Shown: positions 53,195 to 61,440, counted from the stretch's first letter. The stretch is 64,000 nucleotides of DNA from CATOSD01 sp965203135 (GCA_965203135.1 CBDBBO010000001.1:1736001-1800000); one strand, 5' to 3'. The notes: generated by a model from the sequence alone, not told the origin. Numbers and translations are program-made.

Positions 53195-54787
53195 CTAGCC
53201 CCCAAACCCTCGTATCACCCTCCCCGGCGTCTCCCCCGTGAACTCCCCGTTCTCGATAACCAGCGCCCCGTTCACCGCCACGTGCGGCACCCCCACCGGG
53301 TAGCTGTGCGGCGCCTCGAACGTCGCCGTGTCCGCCACCGTGTCCGGGTCCAGCGCCACCAGATCCGCGGCGAAACCGGGCGCGATGCGGCCCCTGCGGC
53401 TCAGCCCCATGCGCTGGGCCGGCAGCATCGTCATCTTGCGTATCGCCTCCTCCAGCGACACCAGCCCGCGCTCGCGGACGAACTGCGCCAGGAACCGCGG
53501 GTTCGTGCCGTAACTGCGCGGGTGCGGCTGCCCCACCGACAGCACGCCCTCCGTCGACAGCGACGTCCCGTCCGACCCCACCGATATCAGCGGATGGCTG
53601 GCTATCGTCTCCATGTCCGGGTCGCGCATCGCGTGGATGATCACCTGCCCGTCGCCCTCCTCGTACATCTTCAGCGCCGCCTCCGTGGCCGATAGCCCCA
53701 TGTCTGACGCGATCTCCGCCATGCTCATCCCCTCGTACCGAGGCTCCGGCGTGAACCTCGCAATCACCACGCCCTCCGGGTTCCCCGTCTTGGAGTAGAT
53801 GACGTCCATGTCCGCCATCAGCCGCGCCCTGGACGCCGGGTCCGCCATGTGCGCCAGCGTCGCGTCCCGACCGCCGTCCAGCGACCAGCGCGGGAACAGC
53901 GCGCCCGTCAGCCCGGTGCTGCCGGCGGTGTAAGGATACTGGTCCCCTGCCACGTCCAGTCCCTCGTCGTTGGCACGCTCGAACAGCGCCAGCGCGTCCG
54001 CGGCGCGTCCCCAGACCGACGGCCCCATGCACTTGACGTGCGAAATCTGGACGCGCACGCCGGTCCTGCGCCCCACCTCGATAGCCTCGTTGATGGCGAC
54101 GAACAGGCCCACGCTGTGGTTGCCCTCGTCCCGCATGTGCGTGGAGTACACCTTGCCCCGGCTTGCCGCCTCGCTTGCGACCTCGATCACCTCGTCCAGT
54201 CGCGCGTAGTTGCCCGGCGCATAGAACAGGCCGGTCGAAAACCCCATCGCGCCCGCGTCCAGGCACTCGCCCGCCAGCGCCTTCATCCGATCAAGCTCGT
54301 CGCCGGTGGGCGCGCGCGAGTCCAGCCCCAGCACGCACGAGCGCAGCGTGGCGTGCCCAACCTGCACGGCGATGTTCAGCGCCGGCCGCGCCCTCTGCAG
54401 CGCGTCCAGGTAGCCGCCGAAGTCGTCCCAGTCCAGCTCGAGGTCGTCCTCGTACTGCGTCGACCGCGTCTCGAACAGCTCCCTGGCCGCGCCCAGCAAC
54501 GGCGCGCAAAAGCTGGAGCCGCAATTGCCCGCCAGTTCCAGCGTCACGCCCTGTCGCACCTTGCTCTGCGCGGTGTTGTCGAGCAGGAACGACATGTCGC
54601 TGTGCGTGTGCAGGTCGATGAAGCCGGGCGTGACCACCAGTCCCGACCCGTCGACGCGCCTGGCCGCCTCGCCCTCTAACCGGCCGATGGCCGCAATCTC
54701 GTCGCCGACCACGCCCACGTCCGCCTGGTACGCGGCGCTGCCCGTGCCGTCGATAATTCGTCCGTTCTGGATGAGTAGGTCGTACAT
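53195..54787 (-). CDS. N-acyl-D-amino-acid deacylase family amidohydrolase
   Basis: This 530-residue enzyme matches the D-aminoacylase/N-acyl-D-amino-acid deacylase family of the amidohydrolase superfamily. It begins MYDLLIQNGRIIDGTGSAAY, then the metal motif PGFIDLHTHSDMSFLLDN (H-x-H), a family glycine-cysteine segment GNCGSSFCAPL, the metal histidine in VYSTHMRDEG, and VQISHVKCMG. The C-terminal sequence GRIAPGFAADLVALDPDTVA and FTGETPGRVIRG are characteristic. It hydrolyses N-acyl-D-amino acids to D-amino acids. GGAGG precedes ATG 54787. A truncated copy of its start lies at 55623-55706. Confidence 0.92.
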   Translation of the reverse strand: MYDLLIQNGRIIDGTGSAAYQADVGVVGDEIAAIGRLEGEAARRVDGSGLVVTPGFIDLHTHSDMSFLLDNTAQSKVRQGVTLELAGNCGSSFCAPLLGAARELFETRSTQYEDDLELDWDDFGGYLDALQRARPALNIAVQVGHATLRSCVLGLDSRAPTGDELDRMKALAGECLDAGAMGFSTGLFYAPGNYARLDEVIEVASEAASRGKVYSTHMRDEGNHSVGLFVAINEAIEVGRRTGVRVQISHVKCMGPSVWGRAADALALFERANDEGLDVAGDQYPYTAGSTGLTGALFPRWSLDGGRDATLAHMADPASRARLMADMDVIYSKTGNPEGVVIARFTPEPRYEGMSMAEIASDMGLSATEAALKMYEEGDGQVIIHAMRDPDMETIASHPLISVGSDGTSLSTEGVLSVGQPHPRSYGTNPRFLAQFVRERGLVSLEEAIRKMTMLPAQRMGLSRRGRIAPGFAADLVALDPDTVADTATFEAPHSYPVGVPHVAVNGALVIENGEFTGETPGRVIRGFGG

Positions 54788-54875
54788 GGCTGTGGGCCTC
54801 CTGAGAGTGTGGTGTTGTAGGGTTTGGCGTTACGTGCGACGGGCAGGCGACCATCAATCTCGTCGAGCTAAAGCC

Positions 54876-55295
54876 TTACGGGGCAGGCTTCATCAGTATG
54901 GTAAAGCCTTCCTGCTCGAAGTTGTGGTCGCTGGTCAGAGCTTGGGTGATGCCCTCCGCGTCCATGACGTTCATGGCAATGCAGTTTTGGATGCTGTAGT
55001 TCTTGTCGGGGCGATTCTCATAGCGTGCCAACCCATCCAAAAAAGACTGTCGGGATTGGGGAATTACGCGGATTTCGCTGGTATCCAGTACTTCCCTAAC
55101 CAGTTCCGCAGCTAACCTGCGCCCTGTCTCGCCCGTGTTGGAAAAGGAGGTCAGGACTTCTACAAGCACTTCGTCGGTAGTCAACAGAGGCGTATCACCC
55201 AGGTGCTCACGGGCGTCCATCGCAAGTTGGCGCCATTGGTCCCGTGACACCAGGATAGCGACAAAGAACGCCGTATCTACGAAGACGGCGGCCAC
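54876..55295 (-). CDS. PIN-domain toxin (VapC-like)
   Basis: This 139-residue PIN-domain protein has the first aspartate in AAVFVDTAFFVAIL, an acidic residue in LTTDEVLVEVL, and a later acidic cluster in NYSIQNCIAMNVMDAEGITQALTSDHNFEQEG, where the S-x-D-x-x-F part is diagnostic. It likely cleaves tRNA or mRNA. Its start overlaps the end of the preceding antitoxin-like gene by 19 bases. The overlap and pairing suggest a VapBC-type unit. Confidence 0.88.
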   Translation of the reverse strand: MAAVFVDTAFFVAILVSRDQWRQLAMDAREHLGDTPLLTTDEVLVEVLTSFSNTGETGRRLAAELVREVLDTSEIRVIPQSRQSFLDGLARYENRPDKNYSIQNCIAMNVMDAEGITQALTSDHNFEQEGFTILMKPAP

Positions 55296-55612
55296 CGTTT
55301 GCTCGCGCCATACAAGTAGTGGTCAATGTTCTCAATGAAGTCGTCAGGGAATTGATCCTTTATCTCGTGAGGAATCCTCTCGGCGAAGTCGTCCAGAATC
55401 TCGTACAGCGTGCGATCCATACGGTCAGACGTGCCGCTCTTGTGGTGTCCGGCGCATTCGACGCGACTTTGAGTCTGCTTGACATTCACCACCTGCTGAG
55501 GCATTTCGGCAGCGTCAGCGCTTGCGCCGCTAGTAGGGCTAACGTCGTGGGTGTCGGCGCCACCGGATTGATTGTCCATATCCTGTTCAGTGACTTTCTC
55601 CGTGTGTTCCAT
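55277..55612 (-). CDS. Putative antitoxin partner of the PIN toxin
   Basis: This 111-residue protein is acidic and polar in its N-terminal half (EHTEKVTEQDMDNQSGGADT), and then has MDRTLYEILDDFAERIPHEIKDQFPDDFIENIDHYLYG, a helical segment often found as the toxin-binding part of VapB-like proteins. No DNA-binding fold is recognised, so naming it VapB would be premature. GAGGAG precedes ATG 55612. The overlap with the toxin gene supports a functional pair. Confidence 0.7.
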   Translation of the reverse strand: MEHTEKVTEQDMDNQSGGADTHDVSPTSGASADAAEMPQQVVNVKQTQSRVECAGHHKSGTSDRMDRTLYEILDDFAERIPHEIKDQFPDDFIENIDHYLYGASKRWPPSS

Positions 55613-55622
55613 CAGCGTCTCC

Positions 55623-55706
55623 TCACTGTTGGCCCGGTCGTCTCGACGATGCCGCGCTGCCGGTGCCGTCGACAATCGTCCCCTTCTGAATCAGCAGGTC
55701 GTACAT
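55623..55706 (-). pseudogene. Truncated copy of the deacylase gene start
   Basis: From ATG 55706 the frame reads MYDLLIQKGTIVDGTGSAA, nearly the same as the deacylase start (MYDLLIQNGRIIDGTGSAA; 16 of 19 identical). It then diverges to SSRRPGQQ and stops. The preceding AGGAGGCC ribosome site is also shared with the true gene. The toxin-antitoxin pair lies between this remnant and the intact gene. The remnant looks like a gene duplication truncated by later insertion or deletion. Confidence 0.8.
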
Positions 55707-55847
55707 GGTGCAGGCCTCCTGGGCTACTGGGGCTTTCTGATCCGTGGGTGTGAACGGAGAGCGTGTGTGCGACGCCTGCCGGGCCGACTCGATGCCCGGA
55801 CCGGTGCGGCCAAGTATAACGCAAGCGGCATCAGTGGTGCGTCGACG

Positions 55848-56570
55848 CTACGCCGGTGGCCTAACTGAGACCTCCACCACCACCCCAAAGTGGTCCGACA
55901 GCCGCCTCTCACCGTCGAAGTTGCCGATGGCTCCCACGCTCTCCGCCGCCAAGTCACCGCTCAGCACAACATGGTCAATGCTCTTCCGCCCCCGGTATGC
56001 CAGCTCGGACGTGACGATTGTCATGTCCGATGGGAAGGCTCCCTGTAGCGCCGCGCGTAGCCTAACGGGCGCGTGAGCGCCCGTGCCGATTCGCTGGTTG
56101 AAGTCTCCCATCACTATCAGGCGCTTTGGCGTGACGCGCCCCAGGTATTCAGTGAGACAGGCCAGCGACAACTCGTGGTCCCCCCACCGCTCCCTGCGCT
56201 CCGCCCCACGCTTGGCCTCTGTCCGCGAGCCGAACCACGGTATGCAGATCCCGATGACCGTGACCTCACCCAGCGACGTCTGTGTCACGCCGGAAATGAA
56301 CCGACCGGGCGGCATGAACTCCATTCCAAGATCGTCGACCTCTTCCCACGCCTCTCTCGACCACAGCATGGTCTTCCGTCTGTTCCCTGTATTCGCGTAC
56401 CCGTAATCGGCCCGCGCGCAGATGGTGTGCCCGTTGCCCGCAAGCAGCCGGTAGTCCGTTTCCGTAAGGCAGACGACCTCGGGCGCGTGTAGGTCGAGCC
56501 GGCGCAGGATTTCTCCGGTGCGTCCCGACCAGGGCGTCGCCCACTGCACGTTCCAGTTAACCACCCTCAC
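55848..56570 (-). CDS. Endonuclease/exonuclease/phosphatase-family hydrolase
   Basis: This 240-residue protein has the EEP fold. Motifs are VVNWNVQWATP (start), CLTETDYRLLA with the metal glutamate, VMGDFNQRIG (D-x-N), and LSDHFGVVVEVS at the end, where the catalytic D-H lies. The middle segment HTICARADYG aligns with variable loops. The substrate could be nucleic acid or a phosphoester; no targeting signal is visible. GTG 56570 is the start, 12 bases after the PPOX-like gene. Confidence 0.9.
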   Translation of the reverse strand: MRVVNWNVQWATPWSGRTGEILRRLDLHAPEVVCLTETDYRLLAGNGHTICARADYGYANTGNRRKTMLWSREAWEEVDDLGMEFMPPGRFISGVTQTSLGEVTVIGICIPWFGSRTEAKRGAERRERWGDHELSLACLTEYLGRVTPKRLIVMGDFNQRIGTGAHAPVRLRAALQGAFPSDMTIVTSELAYRGRKSIDHVVLSGDLAAESVGAIGNFDGERRLSDHFGVVVEVSVRPPA

Positions 56571-56582
56571 GGCGCGACCCCT

Positions 56583-57095
56583 TCACCCGCCACCCCCCTG
56601 ACCCCCCGCCCCAAACCGCCACCGCGTCGCGTCCTCGAAAAACACCTTCCACGCATACGCAACGTCAGGCTCGAACACCAACACCTCCTGGCCCTCGTAA
56701 TCATCGACCGTCTGGCCGTGGCTCTCGTCGTACTTGGCGCGCGACATCTCCAAAAGACGCTCCGCGAGCGCCCGGTCGGTGCGCATAACCGTCACGGTCC
56801 CGTGCAGAATCACCGCCTTTTCGCCATCTTCCAGGTTCACGCAAGCCCGGGGATTCCGTTCCAGGTTGCGACGCCAGCCAGCCTCTGAGCCGCCCCCGAA
56901 ATACAGCCGGCCGTCGAGCCAGAAGCCGTCTATGGGCCGCGTGTGCGGCGCGCCGCTCGGAGTGACGGTGGAAAGCCAGTAGTGCTTGGCCTCTGCCAGC
57001 CTGTCGTCCACATACAACCAGGACAGAAGCCTCTCCGTGTCCGCTGGAACGCCGTACTCCTCCGGTAATCGCGGGCGGCTGGCGACAGGTTCCAT
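56583..57095 (-). CDS. Pyridoxamine 5'-phosphate oxidase-like flavin/F420-type protein
   Basis: This 170-residue split-beta-barrel protein resembles PPOX-family or F420-dependent oxidoreductases. HYWLSTVTPSGAPHTRPIDG is the classical first strand pair, then GRLYFGGGSEAGWRRNLERNPRACVNLED binds the cofactor phosphate in this family. Lys96-region VILHGTVTVMRTDRALAERLL follows. GAGG with five-base spacing decides ATG 57095. It converges on nothing and is followed by an EEP hydrolase 12 bases later, which may share its transcript. Confidence 0.85.
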   Translation of the reverse strand: MEPVASRPRLPEEYGVPADTERLLSWLYVDDRLAEAKHYWLSTVTPSGAPHTRPIDGFWLDGRLYFGGGSEAGWRRNLERNPRACVNLEDGEKAVILHGTVTVMRTDRALAERLLEMSRAKYDESHGQTVDDYEGQEVLVFEPDVAYAWKVFFEDATRWRFGAGGQGGGG

Positions 57096-57508
57096 ATCTG
57101 CCTCATTTCGCTTACTCTGGCGGGTGGCGCCTTCCATCCTATCACCCGCCGGCCGGCGGAGCACCAAAGCAGTTTTCCCCACGGTCTTGCCTTCTCAGTA
57201 CATCCGTGCTACCGTCAATGCATGACTCACCCGAACCGCCATTCGCCAGCCCACTCCGCCACTACGGCTGGGACACTCCAAGGGCTGTCCCATGTCGGTC
57301 GCAGTTTCGGCTTTTTCGGCGCCGACACCACCTTTTCGGCGGCCCGTTACGGCTTAACCCGCCAATGCAGCCAGCTACGAAATGGAACAAAATGCAACGG
57401 AATGAAACACTTTTGCCCAAAATCCCCGTCGGCACGGACGGCATGTGGCCCCACCTCCGGCGCCGTTCCGGCCTAGTTCTGGCTTATGCCGACGAGAAGA
57501 TGGCTCCC
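57096..57508. other. Noncoding stretch with a copy of the 11891/12046-type element
   Basis: No gene is recognised. ACATCCGTGCTAC (57200-57212) lies in a promoter-like context. CCAGCTACGAAAT (57371-57383) and a following AACAAAA...AACG...ACACTTTT block match the sequence at 12046-12098, with similar spacing between the two parts (about 155-170 bases). Short frames here lack ribosome sites. Confidence 0.5.
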
Positions 57509-57820
57509 CTAGCGAAACGTCACATCGAGCGCGCGCTCGAGGTTGCCCAGGTACTCGCTGAAGGCCAGCCGTCCCTCCGGCGTCGCCTCCACCCACGTCC
57601 GGGGCTTCGAATCCACGAACTCCTTGGCCGTGCTCACGTAACCGGCGTCTGCCAGCTTGCGCAAGTGAATGGTGAGATTCCCGCCCGTCAGCCCCAACGT
57701 CCTCTGGATAAACCCATACGCCACCCGGTCCGACTCGGACCGCGACACCAGCAGCGTCATTATGCGCAGCCGCGTGGACTGGTGGATCGTCTCGTTGAGA
57801 ACGACCGCCTCCGTGCTCAT
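57509..57820 (-). CDS. Winged-helix transcription regulator
   Basis: This 103-residue DNA-binding protein has a winged-helix fold of the HTH_34-like type: HQSTRLRIMTLLVSR, then YGFIQRTLGLTGGNLTIHLRKLADAGYVS, and a wing with PRTWVEATPEGRLAFSEYL. Its ATG 57820 overlaps the end of the membrane protein gene at 57817, so the two are one transcription unit. It may regulate that unit through the palindrome at 58477-58486. Confidence 0.88.
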   Translation of the reverse strand: MSTEAVVLNETIHQSTRLRIMTLLVSRSESDRVAYGFIQRTLGLTGGNLTIHLRKLADAGYVSTAKEFVDSKPRTWVEATPEGRLAFSEYLGNLERALDVTFR

Positions 57821-58453
57821 GCTACGCCGCTCTTCCGTGTCCACGCCCACGCGACTGCCACGACCGCAACGATCAGCGCCGCAGACAACACCGGCGCGGC
57901 ATCGCCGGCGAAGTGTGCGGGCAGGTAGAAGGCAACCGCGATGCCAACGCCTACCAGGGCGATGGCCGGGTGGTGCAATATGCCGAACAGCACGTATCCC
58001 AGCGCGATTATGCCGACGCCCGTTCCGGCGATGCCCACCGGATCGAGGTCTGATGTCCACAAGCCGGACGCCGCGGGAATCACGAATGCGGCCGCCACCA
58101 CCGCCATCCAGAACCCGAAGACGCGCAGACCCGCAGCCGTAGCAGACGGTCCGCTCGCGTTCCTCTTGCTGGCCCGGTGGCCGATGATCGAGCTTGCGAT
58201 CATGCCCGGGACTCCCAGGCCGAGCCACAGCGGCCCCGGATACCACGGGTACTCGGCGGCAAAATCGGACGCCCATGTTCCGACCGCGTACATCGAAACG
58301 TACCCCACCGCCACGATGGCCCCCCACAACAGCATGATGCTGCCTCCAGCCCGCCATGTACATGGAACTGCGCGACCTGTCCAGCGTCGCGTGTATCGAC
58401 GCCAGTCCCTGGTCCGCGCTGATACGCTGCTCCTCGTCTTCTCGGTTCCTCAT
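57817..58453 (-). CDS. Membrane protein with a one-base frameshift
   Basis: From ATG 58453 (GGAGG ribosome site) the frame reads MRNREDEEQRISADQG and then ATLDRSRSSMYMAG. The continuation SIMLLWGAIVAVGYVSMYAV lies in another frame because of one additional base near 58348 (GGC-T-GGA on the minus strand). Removing it gives a 211-residue protein with a helical cytoplasmic N-terminus and about five transmembrane segments ending at residue ~210 (AALIVAVVAVAWAW). The 3' part (57817-58335) is intact on its own. The family is not recognised. The gene is co-transcribed with the winged-helix regulator. Confidence 0.75.
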
Positions 58454-58476
58454 GCTGGCCCTCCTTTCCGCAATGC

Positions 58477-58517
58477 AAACTAGTTTGTATTGTAAACTAC
58501 TTCCGCACACTTGTCAA
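58477..58517 (-). promoter_or_regulatory. Promoter and palindromic operator of the membrane protein/regulator unit
   Basis: TTGACA (58517-58512), a 17-base spacer and TACAAT (58494-58489) make a strong leftward promoter. AAACTAGTTT (58477-58486), a perfect palindrome, and an overlapping TAGTTT-N7-AAACTA dyad lie at and just after the -10. The winged-helix regulator is a likely ligand. Confidence 0.75.
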
Positions 58518-58618
58518 GAGCCACGCCCTGCCGTAACCCGTCAAGCTATTGTGGCACGACTCACGACCAGGAGATGAACAACATTCGTTGGCGAAGAAGG
58601 CTCACCACGCCTTCGGTG

Positions 58619-59020
58619 TTACTCAGCGGCGTAGCCCATGATGAGGTCGCGCAGAGTCACCATACCGATGGCGTTGCGGTGATGGTCGACGACCACAGCA
58701 CGGGAGAGATCGAGGCGTACGAGAAGGCGGACGGCGTACCTGGCGAGCATGTCTTCGGGCAGTGTCAACAGCGGCTTGGACATGACCTCGTAGACGTTGA
58801 CACGCTCCGGCGCGCGGTTGTCGGCGATTACGCCGCGCGCGATGTCGGCGACCACGACGAGGCCCAGTTCGTCGTTCTCGTTGCGCCGGTTGACTACGAG
58901 CGAACTGACCCGGTGCTGCTTCATCAGCGCCATCGCGTCGGCGACGGTGTCCAGCCCGTCGATCGTGTGCAACTCTTCGACCATGAGGTCTCTCACCCTG
59001 ATGGAGTTATGTCTTGTCAT
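58619..59020 (-). CDS. CBS-domain-pair protein
   Basis: This 133-residue protein contains two CBS motifs: RDLMVEELHTIDGLDTVADAMALMKQHRVSSLVVNRRNEN and a second starting YEVMSKPLLTLPEDMLARYAVRLLVR, the latter ending in VVVDHHRNAIGMVTLRDLIMG. CBS pairs bind adenine nucleotides and often control attached or associated enzymes or transporters. Its ATG overlaps the PII-like stop by ATGA, so it is the last gene in the DUF1538 operon. It has no other domain. Confidence 0.93.
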   Translation of the reverse strand: MTRHNSIRVRDLMVEELHTIDGLDTVADAMALMKQHRVSSLVVNRRNENDELGLVVVADIARGVIADNRAPERVNVYEVMSKPLLTLPEDMLARYAVRLLVRLDLSRAVVVDHHRNAIGMVTLRDLIMGYAAE

Positions 59021-59367
59021 ATATCGGACTCCAACTCCTCCAGAATTGCGGGCAACTGCGTGCTAAGTCCCACGGCATCCTCTATGGGTACTTGAAAGGC
59101 GATTCCGGCCCCCGGCTCGGAGTCCAGGCCTCCCGCGTCGCGGATGCGCTCAAGGATTTCACGGGCACGGGTCTCCACCACGAGGAACAGCACGACGTCA
59201 CGCTTGGCGGCGAGCTCGAGGCCGAAGAAGGTCTTCTCCGGCCTCAGGCCCTCGCCCCGCACGCTGGTTATGACCGTGTCACCGGTCGCGCCGGCCGCCC
59301 GCGCGGCTTCTACCACGGCGTCGGTCTTGTAGTCGCTCACCAGGGCAACAATCAACTTTAGTCTCAC
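59017..59367 (-). CDS. PII-like protein of the DUF1538 operon
   Basis: This 116-residue protein looks like a PII-superfamily trimeric regulator. KLIVALVSDYKTDAVVEAARAAGATGDTVIT is its first strand-helix, VRGEGLRPEKTFFGLE resembles the shortened T-loop of PII-like proteins, and RDVVLFLVVETRAREILERI is the second repeat. It lacks the uridylylated tyrosine and long T-loop of GlnB. GGAGG precedes the GTG 59367. Such proteins are commonly found with DUF1538 transporters and probably sense nucleotides. It lies directly after the DUF1538 gene ending at 59371. Confidence 0.8.
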   Translation of the reverse strand: MRLKLIVALVSDYKTDAVVEAARAAGATGDTVITSVRGEGLRPEKTFFGLELAAKRDVVLFLVVETRAREILERIRDAGGLDSEPGAGIAFQVPIEDAVGLSTQLPAILEELESDI

Positions 59368-59370
59368 GGC

Positions 59371-60159
59371 TCAAGCCTCCTCGGGAAGTTCTGACTTCCG
59401 CCTGCGGCTCAACCAGGACGCGGCAATAGAGTATCCCAGCACGGACATGATTGGGAAGACGCTGGCGAAAGCGATGAGTCCGAATCCGTCGATCAGCGGG
59501 CTCCGTCCCGGAACGCTCGCTGCAAGGCCCAGTCCAAGGGCCGCGACCACGGGCACGGTGACGGTCGAAGTGGTGACGCCGCCGCTGTCGTAGGCGAGCG
59601 GCACGATGGTCCTGCCTGCCCGGAACGTCAGCAATATGACGACGAAGTAGGAACCGATGATGTACCAAGGGAGGGGAGTGCCGGTGACGATGCGGAAGCA
59701 GCCCAGCGCCACGCCCACGGCGACGCCGATGGCCACTGCGATTCTCAGTCCCCAGGCGTGTACGGCTCCGCCCGAAGCCTCGCGGGCCTTTATCGCCACC
59801 GCGACGAGGGAAGGCTCAGCCACGGTCGTCGCGAAGCCGATGGCGGCGGCGAAAGCGTAGACGGGCAGGTAGTCGTGCCAGTCGATGCCGTCAGCCAGAT
59901 TCTCCGCACCAATGGTCTCAGGAGCGGTGAGTTGGCTCGCCATGGTCTTGCCAATCGGGAAGAGCGCGTTCTCCAAGCCTATCAGAAACAGGGCAAGTCC
60001 CAGCAGGACGAGGACGGATCCGGCAGCTATTCGACGCAGGTTGGGCGGCTTGCGACGCAGAACGACGAGTTGAAACAGGAGAATGATGACGAAGATGGGC
60101 GCGACGTCGAGGACAGTGGAGAGCAAGGCATCGACGAAGGCGCGTGGAAAGTCGGTCAT
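59371..60159 (-). CDS. DUF1538 membrane protein (second subunit)
   Basis: This 262-residue membrane protein has about seven hydrophobic helices. It shares the DUF1538 signature YDSGGVTTSTVTVPVVAALG with its neighbour, preceded by FATTVAEPSLVAVA and followed by DGFGLIAFASVFPIM. The Y-D-S-G-G-V-T-T-S-T-(I/V)-T-V-P motif lies in a helix break and may bind ion or substrate. Its ATG 60159 overlaps the preceding DUF1538 stop by ATGA. I recall that DUF1538 pairs have been described as two-component cation/H+ antiporters (UmpAB) in Halomonas, so that function is plausible here. Confidence 0.88.
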   Translation of the reverse strand: MTDFPRAFVDALLSTVLDVAPIFVIILLFQLVVLRRKPPNLRRIAAGSVLVLLGLALFLIGLENALFPIGKTMASQLTAPETIGAENLADGIDWHDYLPVYAFAAAIGFATTVAEPSLVAVAIKAREASGGAVHAWGLRIAVAIGVAVGVALGCFRIVTGTPLPWYIIGSYFVVILLTFRAGRTIVPLAYDSGGVTTSTVTVPVVAALGLGLAASVPGRSPLIDGFGLIAFASVFPIMSVLGYSIAASWLSRRRKSELPEEA

Positions 60160-60893
60160 GAGGCCACCATCCCGTAGGCGAGGACGCAGACCATGGGTGT
60201 GAGGCTGGCGAATGCTATGAGGCCGAAGCCGTCGACCATGGGGTTGCGTCCGCGGATGGACGTGGCGAGTCCAACGCCGAGCGCCGTCACGAGCGGCACC
60301 GTTATGGTGCTGGTGGTCACGCCACCGGAGTCGTAGGCCACTCCGACGATTTCTGCCGGGGCGAAGGCGGTCATGGCGGTCACCAGCAAGTATCCCCCGA
60401 TGATGAGCATGTGGATGGGCCAGCCCTTGAGGATGCGCAGTATGCCCAGCACGATGGCGGCGCCCACGGATACGGCCACGACCATCCGCAGTTCCAAAGC
60501 GTAGGAGGTGCGGGCGCGGTCGTCATCGACGATGGCGCCGGCTTCCGCGGCAACGTCGGCGGCCTCGGCTGCGACGGCGATCAGAGCCGGCTCGGCTATA
60601 GTAGTGCCGAAGCCCAAGCAGAAGCCGAATGCAAGCAGCATGGTTACACTGCCCTTCTGGGCGAATGCCTGCGCGAGCGCCTCGCCCAAGGGGAAGAGCC
60701 CGCTTTCGAGTCCCTGGATGAAAAGCGTCAGCCCGACGATTACGCAGAACAGTCCTATGAGCACGCTCAGCAATTCAGGAAAAGGCTGACGGAGCACCAC
60801 AATCTGGAAGAACGCGATGACGAGAATGATGGGTGCCAGATCGCGCAGCGCGTTAAGGGTCAACTGCAGCACTGCAATCAGGAACCGGGTCAC
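60156..60893 (-). CDS. DUF1538 membrane protein (first subunit)
   Basis: This 245-residue membrane protein is a DUF1538 paralog of the downstream gene. It has the same elements: FGTTIAEPALIAVAAEAADV, YDSGGVTTSTITVPLVTALG and DGFGLIAFASLTPMV. An acidic cytoplasmic or periplasmic loop between helices (AEAGAIVDDDRARTSYALE) is longer than in its partner. GTG 60893 is the start. It opens a four-gene operon (DUF1538, DUF1538, PII-like, CBS) with overlapping coding ends, implying a stoichiometric membrane complex. Confidence 0.88.
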   Translation of the reverse strand: MTRFLIAVLQLTLNALRDLAPIILVIAFFQIVVLRQPFPELLSVLIGLFCVIVGLTLFIQGLESGLFPLGEALAQAFAQKGSVTMLLAFGFCLGFGTTIAEPALIAVAAEAADVAAEAGAIVDDDRARTSYALELRMVVAVSVGAAIVLGILRILKGWPIHMLIIGGYLLVTAMTAFAPAEIVGVAYDSGGVTTSTITVPLVTALGVGLATSIRGRNPMVDGFGLIAFASLTPMVCVLAYGMVAS

Positions 60894-61102
60894 GCCTTCT
60901 TACCCCACCTCTGAGTTCGGGCCGGCCCGATACAGCGAATATACCGGGCATCGTCGAGTCGTTCAAGCGAGGGGAGCCAAGGGGTTCCATTTGTATGCCA
61001 AGTTTCCAGGATCCGACAATTCCAGCTTAGCCGGTTCCATGTCTTCACCCACTCCTGCAAATGGCTGGAGATGTGGTTCCCGCCAACCTGGGGAATCGCC
61101 CC

Positions 61103-61132
61103 TTGACATGCAACCCTATGGTTGCGTATAGT
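61103..61132 (+). promoter_or_regulatory. arsR-VOC promoter with palindromic operator
   Basis: TTGACA (61103-61108), an 18-base spacer and TATAGT (61127-61132) form a promoter. The spacer contains the perfect inverted repeat GCAACC-CTAT-GGTTGC (61110-61125). The start of transcription would lie near the ATG at 61141, so the mRNA may be almost leaderless. Confidence 0.85.
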
Positions 61133-61140
61133 ATGCGGGC

Positions 61141-61413
61141 ATGCACACAGACCTAGTCTTCAATGCACTCGCGGACCCAACACGAAGGTTGATGCTGGAC
61201 GAGCTCTCTGAGCGCAACGAGCAGACGCTCTACGAGCTCACAGCGCGCTTGATCATGCGGCATGAAGTCGCCATCTCCCGACAGGCCCTGGCCAAGCACA
61301 TTGATCTGCTGGAAAAAGCAGGGCTCGTAAGCTCAGAGAAACGTGGCAAGTATCGGATGCTTGTCTTCAACGATGAACCACTCAAGGCTGTCATGGATCG
61401 ATGGCTCAAATAA
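61141..61413 (+). CDS. ArsR-family transcription regulator
   Basis: This 90-residue winged-helix protein begins VFNALADPTRRLMLDELSERNEQTLYELTARL and has ISRQALAKHIDLLEKAGLVSSEKRGKYRML with the recognition helix and wing. No metal-binding C-x-C is present, as is usual in the ArsR group linked to VOC proteins. It is 27 bases before a VOC gene. The palindrome in its promoter is probably its own operator, giving autoregulation. Confidence 0.92.
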   Translation: MHTDLVFNALADPTRRLMLDELSERNEQTLYELTARLIMRHEVAISRQALAKHIDLLEKAGLVSSEKRGKYRMLVFNDEPLKAVMDRWLK

Positions 61414-61440
61414 CACTATGAAAAGAAAAGGAGACCAGAA

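Noticed and set aside
57509..58510. A 333-codon minus-strand frame joining membrane protein and regulator
   Set aside because: It mixes the N-terminus of the membrane protein, its out-of-frame middle and the real winged-helix regulator; two genes with a frameshift explain it better.
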